A stretch of 64,000 bases of DNA from Methylobacterium sp. J-090 (lineage in GTDB: Bacteria > Pseudomonadota > Alphaproteobacteria > Rhizobiales > Beijerinckiaceae): the NCBI RefSeq assembly GCF_022829345.1, contig NZ_JAKSXV010000098.1, forward strand, positions 186,001-250,000, written 5' to 3'. The position numbers and the translations under genes are program-made. This document shows positions 59,357-64,000 of the stretch, piece after piece (within the stretch, counting starts at the first letter, position 1; every line of letters begins with the position of its first letter). The notes below the pieces were generated by a model. That model made no database searches, was not told where the DNA came from, and saw only the letters and a program-made list of their open reading frames with translations.

Positions 59357-60883
59357 TCAGGCGAGGACGGGCGCGTTGGTCTCGGCAGCCGCCAAGGCTT
59401 GAGCCAGTGTCGTCTCCGTATGGCGGGGTGCCACCTGATCGAGGCAGTCACTGCGCCAATGGGCGCCCCGGCTCTCCCGGCGCGACAGGGCCGAGGTGGC
59501 GACCACGAGCCCGACGAGGGCCGCGTCGCAGCCGGCCCGGGCGGCGGGGGCGAGGCGACGGACCGCTCCGGCGAGGCCGTCGGCGTCCCGCACGACACCG
59601 ACACGCGTCTCCATGATGGTGCGAATTGCGGAAAGATCCGTCGCCGGTTGCGTCGGCTCGGGTTCGCGCTGGGCGGGTCCCGGTACCGGCACGGCCGTGA
59701 TGGCCTCGGCGATCCAGGGCGCGAACGCCATGGCCTCGAGGAGCGAGTTGCTGGCGAGGCGGTTGGCGCCGTGCAGGCCGGTGGAGGCGACCTCGCCGCA
59801 GGCGAACAGGCCCGGCACGGTGCCGGCCCCGGCCGCATCTACCTTCACGCCGCCCATGTGGTAGTGGGCCGCCGGCCGCACGGGAATCGGCTGACGCTGC
59901 GGATCGATGCCGGCCGTTGCGCACAGGCCCGCCACCGTGGGGAAGCGCGCGGGCATCCGGGCGCCGAGGGCGCCCCGGCAATCGAGGAAGACGCCGGCAC
60001 CCCGGCCCTGCGCCTGGAAGATCGCCCGGGCGACGACGTCGCGCGGCGCCAGATCCCCACCGGCGATGCCGGCCATGATCGGAGTCCCCTCGGCATCGAC
60101 GAGCCGCGCGCCCTCGCCGCGCAGGGCTTCGGTGGCGAGCGGCATCGGATCGACGCCGACCGCGATGGCGGTGGGGTGGAACTGCACGAACTCCATGTCG
60201 CGCAACGTGGCCCCCGCCCGGGCCGCCAGGGCGAGGCCGGCCCCGGTGGCCCCGCGCGGGTTGGTGGTGGAGGCGTAGAGCGCACCGATGCCGCCGGTGG
60301 CGAGCACCACGGCACGGGCCGGCAGGCGCAGGCGCGTGCCGGCCCGCTCGCACACCACGCCCGCGATCGCCCCGTGGGCATCGCGCATGAGGCTGCGGGC
60401 GTGCGCCACCACCACGTCGATGGACGGCGTGGCGGCCACGGCCCGCACCAGGGTCTCCAGCACGAGGCGACCGGTGGAATCGCCGCCCGCCCGCACAATG
60501 CGGCGGCGGGAATGGGCGGCCTCGAGGCCGAGGGCGAGGCCACCGGCCGCATCCCGGTCGAAGGGCGCGCCGAGCGCGACGAGCCAGTCGATGAGGCCGG
60601 GGCCGGCCGCCGCGACGCGCTCGGCGACATCCCGTTCCGTCAGGCCGGCGCCCGCCGCGAGGGTGTCGGCGGCATGGAGGGTGGGGACATCGTCCTCGCC
60701 CATGGCGGCGGCGATGCCGCCCTGCGCCCAGCCCGTGGCGGTGCCGAGCCCGAGGGGGCTCGCCGTGACGAGGGTGACAGGGCGGGGCGCGAGGCGGAGC
60801 GCCGTTGCGAGGCCGGCGACGCCGGCCCCGATGACGACGACGCGGTCGGCGCGCGCGAAGGAGAAGGGCGCGTGCGCGTTCAT
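59357..60883 (-). CDS. nadB: L-aspartate oxidase
   Basis: FAD enzyme oxidising L-aspartate to iminoaspartate, first step of NAD synthesis. The 508-residue protein has the FAD-binding VVVIGAGVAGLATALRL motif near residue 15, the active-site loop EFVQFHPTAIAV near 231, HYHMGGVKVDA near 344 and GEVASTGLHGANRLASNSLLE near 363-383. The C-terminal helical domain is somewhat short but within range. The ATG overlaps the nadA stop by four bases (ATGA), so the two are translationally coupled. Same strand and order as in many alphaproteobacteria. Confidence 0.96.
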   Translation of the reverse strand: MNAHAPFSFARADRVVVIGAGVAGLATALRLAPRPVTLVTASPLGLGTATGWAQGGIAAAMGEDDVPTLHAADTLAAGAGLTERDVAERVAAAGPGLIDWLVALGAPFDRDAAGGLALGLEAAHSRRRIVRAGGDSTGRLVLETLVRAVAATPSIDVVVAHARSLMRDAHGAIAGVVCERAGTRLRLPARAVVLATGGIGALYASTTNPRGATGAGLALAARAGATLRDMEFVQFHPTAIAVGVDPMPLATEALRGEGARLVDAEGTPIMAGIAGGDLAPRDVVARAIFQAQGRGAGVFLDCRGALGARMPARFPTVAGLCATAGIDPQRQPIPVRPAAHYHMGGVKVDAAGAGTVPGLFACGEVASTGLHGANRLASNSLLEAMAFAPWIAEAITAVPVPGPAQREPEPTQPATDLSAIRTIMETRVGVVRDADGLAGAVRRLAPAARAGCDAALVGLVVATSALSRRESRGAHWRSDCLDQVAPRHTETTLAQALAAAETNAPVLA

Positions 60884-61902
60884 CGCGGCCGCACCGCGAG
60901 CATGCGCTCCACCGCCAGGCGCGCGCGGTCGGCCAACTCGGGCTCCACAGTGACCTCGTGGGTCAGGGTCTCCAGGGCGTGGCGGATGTTCTTCAGGCTC
61001 ATGCGCTTCATGTGCGGGCACAGGTTGCACGGCTTGATGAACTCGATGTCGGGGTTCGCCGCCGCGATGTTGTCGCCCATGGAGCACTCGGTCACGAGCA
61101 CCACCTGCCGAGGGCGTTTCTCGGTCACGAAGTTCATCATCATCGCGGTCGAACCGGAGAAATCCGATTCGGCCACCACGTCGGGCGGGCATTCCGGGTG
61201 GGCGATGACGGTGACGCCGGGGTAGCTCTCGCGCACAGCGTGGATGTCGGCCGGCGTGAACTGCTCGTGGACCTCGCAATGGCCGGCCCAGGTCAGGATC
61301 TCAATCTCCGGCACGAGGGCCTGGACGTTCTGGGCCAGGAACTCGTCGGGAATCATCAGGACGCGGGGCGCGTTGAGCGAGCGCACCACGTCGACGGCAT
61401 TGCCCGAGGTGCAGCACAGGTCCGACTCGGCCTTCACGGCGGCCGAAGTGTTGACGTAGGTCACGATGGGCACGCCGGGATACTTCTCCCGCAAGCCCCG
61501 CACGTCGGCGGCGGTGATCGAATCGGCGAGCGAGCAGCCGGCGCGCATGTCCGGGATCAGCACGGTCTTGCCCGGGTTCAGGAGCTTGGCAGTCTCGGCC
61601 ATGAAGTGCACGCCGGCGAGCACGATCACGTCGGCATCAACCGTCACGGCTTCGCGGGCGAGCGCCAGGCTGTCACCGACGATGTCGGCCACCGTGTGGA
61701 AGATCTCGGGCGCCTGGTAATTGTGCGCCAGGATGACGGCGTTGCGCGTCTTCTTCAGCTCCAGGATCGCCGCCACGTCGTCGGCCAGCGCCGGCCATTC
61801 GATGGCGGGCACGTGCCGGCTGACCCGCGCGTAGATGTCGGGCAGGGGCAGGCCGGGATACGCCGAGGGCGCCGGGGATATCGGGAAACTAGTGGCCGCC
61901 AT
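60880..61902 (-). CDS. nadA: Quinolinate synthase
   Basis: 4Fe-4S enzyme condensing iminoaspartate with dihydroxyacetone phosphate to quinolinate. The 340-residue protein has AVILAHNYQAPEI near residue 50, the cluster cysteines in MRAGCSLADSITA near 120, LCCTSGNAVDV near 163 and PCNLCPHMKRMSL near 292, and HPECPPDVVAESDFSGSTAMM near 227. Two starts are possible: ATG at 61902 and ATG at 61935. The second lies inside the operator-like palindrome 61919-61935, so 61902 is chosen. First gene of the nadABC operon and the probable target of NadQ. Confidence 0.96.
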   Translation of the reverse strand: MAATSFPISPAPSAYPGLPLPDIYARVSRHVPAIEWPALADDVAAILELKKTRNAVILAHNYQAPEIFHTVADIVGDSLALAREAVTVDADVIVLAGVHFMAETAKLLNPGKTVLIPDMRAGCSLADSITAADVRGLREKYPGVPIVTYVNTSAAVKAESDLCCTSGNAVDVVRSLNAPRVLMIPDEFLAQNVQALVPEIEILTWAGHCEVHEQFTPADIHAVRESYPGVTVIAHPECPPDVVAESDFSGSTAMMMNFVTEKRPRQVVLVTECSMGDNIAAANPDIEFIKPCNLCPHMKRMSLKNIRHALETLTHEVTVEPELADRARLAVERMLAVRPR

Positions 61903-61918
61903 GGATGCGTCCTCACTT

Positions 61919-61935
61919 ATGCTCAAAGTGAGCAT
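61919..61935. promoter_or_regulatory. Operator-like palindrome 1 upstream of nadA
   Basis: ATGCTCA-AAG-TGAGCAT, perfect 7-bp arms, 17 bases before the chosen nadA start. It lies between the nadQ stop and nadA, with the nadQ product the likely binder. Confidence 0.6.
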
Positions 61936-61976
61936 TGTGCCGACTAACGTAGGGGTCCCGTGCCCCGTTGTCCAGA

Positions 61977-61995
61977 TATGCTGGACTTGAGCATA
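61977..61995. promoter_or_regulatory. Operator-like palindrome 2 upstream of nadA
   Basis: TATGCT-N7-AGCATA, perfect 6-bp arms sharing the ATGCT...GAGCAT half-sites of palindrome 1, centred 59 bases upstream of it. The pair probably brackets the nadABC promoter. Confidence 0.55.
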
Positions 61996-62035
61996 ACGGT
62001 TTTGCGACGCACTTCTTTATGGTGCGATGCGATTG

Positions 62036-63034
62036 TCAGACCGGCCGTTTGGCCGGTCTCAGGCGGAAACCCGGGGCCGGGCGTTCGAGCAGGACTTCCC
62101 GGCGGAACCGCACGAGGCGTGCCGGCCGGCCGGTGGCGCCGCTGGTGACGCCGTCGGTCTCCTCGACCAGTCCCTGCTGCGCCACGAGCCGGCGGAAGTT
62201 CTGCTTGTGCAGGTTGGTGCCCGACAGGGCCTCCACCGTCCTCTGAAGCTGGAACAGGGTGAAGGTCGGCGGCATCAGCTCGAACACCACGGGGCGGTAC
62301 TTGATCTTGCCGCGCAGGCGCCCGATGGCGGTGGCGAGCACCCGGCGGTGATCGAACGCCATCGGCTGGCCCGTCACCGCGATGTCGGCCGGGCTGGCCG
62401 CCCCCGACTGGCCCCGCGCCTCGGGGATGAGGCCGGCCTCGAACAGCAGCTCGTATCGCTCCAGCACGCGCTCCTCGTTCCAGGCACCGTCGCACAGGCC
62501 GAAGGTGAGGCTCAGGCGATCCTCGCGCCGGCGCTTCAGCTTCGCATCACCGGTCTCGCCCGCCCAGGCCAGGAGCTTCCGCTCGATCTCGGACAGCGCC
62601 GCCGGTCGGCCCTCGCGAAAATCCTCCCAGGGCAGGTAGCGGTACCAGTTGCGCCAGGAGGCCTCGGCGAGGCCGGCGGGCCGGACCTCGCGCACCAGGG
62701 CGAGGTAGGCCACGGAGAGGGAGTGGAGCCCATGGGCTTCGTCGCCCTGCCGGTCGCGGTCGCCGAAGGTGTAGAGTTGCTCGACGTAGCCGAGTCGCTG
62801 ATGGGTCTGGCGCTCCACCCAGGCGCGCAGGCCCCGCTCCAGGGTCGGGTGCTCCGGCACGAGGGGGCCGGCGGGCAGGCCGACGGAGCGGCCGGCGGCC
62901 TGGCCGTCGACCTGGACCGTCAGGGCACGCGGTTCCCCGTCCGTGGCCGCCACGATGACGGCGACGAGCCCGACGGCGGACGGGTTGGGAAGCGCGTCGC
63001 TGTCGCGCCCCTGCGTGTCCTTCACCGTCGTCAC
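62036..63034 (-). CDS. nadQ: NAD-biosynthesis regulator NadQ-like (Nudix-type, winged helix)
   Basis: Probable repressor of nadABC. The 332-residue protein has an N-terminal NrtR-like domain (AVIVAATDGEPRALTVQV near residue 25) and a C-terminal winged helix resembling the NrtR DNA-binding part (VVFELMPPTFTLFQLQRTVE near 258, then LHKQNFRRLVAQQGLVEET near 284). This fits the COG4111/NadQ family described in alphaproteobacteria; I rely on recall for the name. A GTG at 63034 with GAGGGG eight bases upstream is chosen; an ATG 22 codons earlier would run through a half-site. It lies directly upstream of nadA on the same strand, with two palindromes in between. Confidence 0.8.
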   Translation of the reverse strand: MTTVKDTQGRDSDALPNPSAVGLVAVIVAATDGEPRALTVQVDGQAAGRSVGLPAGPLVPEHPTLERGLRAWVERQTHQRLGYVEQLYTFGDRDRQGDEAHGLHSLSVAYLALVREVRPAGLAEASWRNWYRYLPWEDFREGRPAALSEIERKLLAWAGETGDAKLKRRREDRLSLTFGLCDGAWNEERVLERYELLFEAGLIPEARGQSGAASPADIAVTGQPMAFDHRRVLATAIGRLRGKIKYRPVVFELMPPTFTLFQLQRTVEALSGTNLHKQNFRRLVAQQGLVEETDGVTSGATGRPARLVRFRREVLLERPAPGFRLRPAKRPV

Positions 63035-63061
63035 CGTATTCGCCCCTCGGTCTCGCACCCC

Positions 63062-63074
63062 ATGCTCATGGCAT
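63062..63074. promoter_or_regulatory. Possible NadQ half-site upstream of nadQ
   Basis: ATGCTCATGGCAT, whose first seven bases equal the ATGCTCA arm of the nadA palindrome but with shorter spacing. It lies 28 bases before the chosen nadQ start and could allow autoregulation. Confidence 0.3.
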
Positions 63075-63117
63075 ATCGCGTCGCCTTGATGAACGGCCAA
63101 ACGGCGCGGCCGATGGC

Positions 63118-63684
63118 TCAGGCCGGCTCACGCCGGGGCAGGGGCCGGGCGGGGTTGCCCACGACCGTGTCGCCCTCGGCGACGTCCCGCGTCACGACGC
63201 TGCCGGCCCCGATGATGGCGTGATCGCCCACCGTCACGCCCGGCAGGATCAGGGCGCCGCCGCCGATCCAGACGTTGCGGCCGATGTGAATGAGTCTGGC
63301 GAATTCGAGACCGGCTTCCCGGGACGCGGCATCGCGGGGATGGTCGGCCGTGAGGATCTGCACGCCGGGACCGATCTGCGTCCGCGCACCGATATGGACG
63401 GGGGCGCAATCGAGGATGACGCAGCCGAAATTGAGGAAGACGTGGTCCTCGAGGGTGATGTGCTGGCCGTAATCGCAGTGGAAGGGCGGCCGGACGACGG
63501 CGCCCTCGCCGACGGCGGCGAAGATCTCGCGCAGCAGATCGCGTCGGTCGGCGGGCGACAGGCCGAGCGCCGCATTGTAGCGCACCATCCACGCCTTGCA
63601 GGCGTGGGCATCGGCCTGAATCTCGGGATCGTCGGGGTGGTAGAGATCTCCGGCGAGCATCTTCTGTTTTGGCGTGCGTTCCAT
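63118..63684 (-). CDS. Maltose/galactoside-type O-acetyltransferase (left-handed beta-helix)
   Basis: Acetyl-CoA-dependent sugar O-acetyltransferase. The 188-residue protein has the N-terminal Mac domain (KQKMLAGDLYHPDDPEIQAD near residue 6, then CKAWMVRYNAALG near 29) and hexapeptide repeats forming a left-handed beta-helix: HVFLNFGCVILDCAPVHIG near 81, NVWIGGGALILPGVTVGD near 136 and AIIGAGSVVTRDVAEGDTVV near 156. The catalytic histidine is probably in TADHPRDAASR near 112. Natural substrate unknown. The ATG at 63684 gives the standard Mac start. It ends 84 bases before the chosen nadQ start. Confidence 0.92.
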   Translation of the reverse strand: MERTPKQKMLAGDLYHPDDPEIQADAHACKAWMVRYNAALGLSPADRRDLLREIFAAVGEGAVVRPPFHCDYGQHITLEDHVFLNFGCVILDCAPVHIGARTQIGPGVQILTADHPRDAASREAGLEFARLIHIGRNVWIGGGALILPGVTVGDHAIIGAGSVVTRDVAEGDTVVGNPARPLPRREPA

Positions 63685-63812
63685 CTGGGTTCGATCCTCT
63701 CCCCTTGGGCCGGTCAACGCTCTCCCGTCGGCCAAGCTCCCATCCGTGTGCCTTTGCGGTCCGGGCCCGCACCCGTAAGACGGTGCGGATAGGGGCGATC
63801 GGGGAGAACGAC

Positions 63813-64000
63813 GTGATCGGACGGGATGACGCGCAGGCGCGAACGGCGCCGGTGGATCTGCGCCTCTACGGCATCCTCGATACGGGCGTCTGCGGAACCG
63901 ATCCGGCACACCTCGCCGCCATGGCAGCCGCGGCGGCGCGGGGCGGCTGCACCCTGCTCCAGTACCGCGAAAAGACGATCGCCGATGCCCGCGCCGCCCT
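63813..64000 (+). CDS. thiE: Thiamine-phosphate synthase ThiE, 3'-truncated by the window edge
   Basis: First 62 codons of a gene cut by the right edge. The product reads VIGRDDAQARTAPVDLRLYG, then an expected strand ILDTGVCGTD and TLLQYREKTIADARAA, the thiamine-phosphate-synthase-like pattern TLxQxREK. The GTG start at 63813 has GGGGAG seven bases upstream. It is divergent from the O-acetyltransferase with a 128-base gap. Only the N-terminal barrel start is visible, so a related TenI-like protein remains possible. Confidence 0.75.
   Translation, partial: MIGRDDAQARTAPVDLRLYGILDTGVCGTDPAHLAAMAAAAARGGCTLLQYREKTIADARAA

Noticed and set aside
61903..61935. Longer nadA starting at ATG 61935
   Set aside because: That ATG is part of the 17-bp palindrome, and the added residues are not conserved; 61902 is the better start.
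1..64000. tRNA or rRNA genes
   Set aside because: I looked for T-arm-like GGTTCGAnTCC motifs and rRNA signatures and saw none outside coding frames; a tRNAscan run would be decisive.

Overview
The window is a GC-rich (roughly 70 % G+C) stretch of alphaproteobacterial chromosome. Its gene content points to Methylobacterium/Methylorubrum or a close relative in the Hyphomicrobiales. The main indicators are a divergent pair for the ethylmalonyl-CoA pathway (crotonyl-CoA carboxylase/reductase and ethylmalonyl-CoA mutase), a homospermidine synthase with a type III ornithine decarboxylase, a NadQ-type regulator beside nadABC, and arrays of short GC-rich palindromes of the kind scattered through these genomes. 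I see no rRNA, tRNA, CRISPR array, insertion sequence, prophage or plasmid gene. The window is almost entirely core and housekeeping DNA. It is cut at the right edge inside a probable thiE; bases 1-85 hold no gene I can resolve.

Layout. 0.1-4.4 kb (minus): a NifU-like protein, tsaB, rimI, plsC and miaB, covering Fe-S handling and tRNA modification. 4.4-7.4 kb: rplS with a hairpin-rich leader, an MltB-type lytic transglycosylase, leuD and a 55-residue basic protein. 7.4-11.4 kb: ccr and ecm, divergent, followed by four tandem hairpins. 11.4-15.8 kb: surface-polysaccharide genes (WecA-like transferase, NAD-dependent epimerase, FlaA1/CapD-type dehydratase) with a small PepSY-like exported protein. 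15.9-18.3 kb: a DUF1206 membrane protein, a small unknown protein and two tandem Uma2-family proteins. 18.4-22.9 kb: polyamine region (homospermidine synthase, a 56-residue small protein, a GNAT acetyltransferase, ornithine decarboxylase with a long leader). 22.9-25.3 kb: OpgD/OpgG-type glucan protein coupled to a GNAT enzyme, and a small exported protein. 25.4-31.2 kb: glyS, glyQ, an exported peptide, an S49 peptidase, a TrmN6-type methyltransferase and a DUF2007 protein. 31.3-37 kb: polyprenyl diphosphate synthase, a GGDEF-EAL protein, ispE and a TPR protein; ispE and the synthase both belong to isoprenoid supply. 37-41.4 kb: ETF-ubiquinone oxidoreductase, uracil-DNA glycosylase, a zinc metallopeptidase and moaB. 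41.5-48.4 kb: beta-oxidation genes (fadJ-type, thiolase, acyl-CoA dehydrogenase) interrupted by a stand-alone EAL protein and a DUF2059 protein. 48.7-57.5 kb: a PodJ-like Sel1 protein, DUF3429, pdeM, a ligase-associated DEXH helicase, an alpha/beta hydrolase and a small membrane protein. 57.6-64 kb: L,D-transpeptidase, nadC, nadB, nadA, nadQ, a hexapeptide acetyltransferase and the start of thiE.

How the genes connect. ccr and ecm supply the reductive carboxylation and carbon-skeleton mutase steps of glyoxylate regeneration. Electrons from the acyl-CoA dehydrogenase would enter the quinone pool through ETF-QO. Ornithine decarboxylase makes putrescine, which homospermidine synthase uses. The nadABC operon sits just downstream of its probable repressor, with two operator-like palindromes between them.

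I found no clearly new multi-gene system. The observations most worth a second look are: an in-frame array of palindromes inside the DEXH helicase gene, which also lacks a canonical start codon; an AT-rich island inside glyS; the long odc leader with an arginine-rich reading frame that ends on the odc start codon; two interlocking inverted repeats in front of the glucan gene; and the nadA operator pair.
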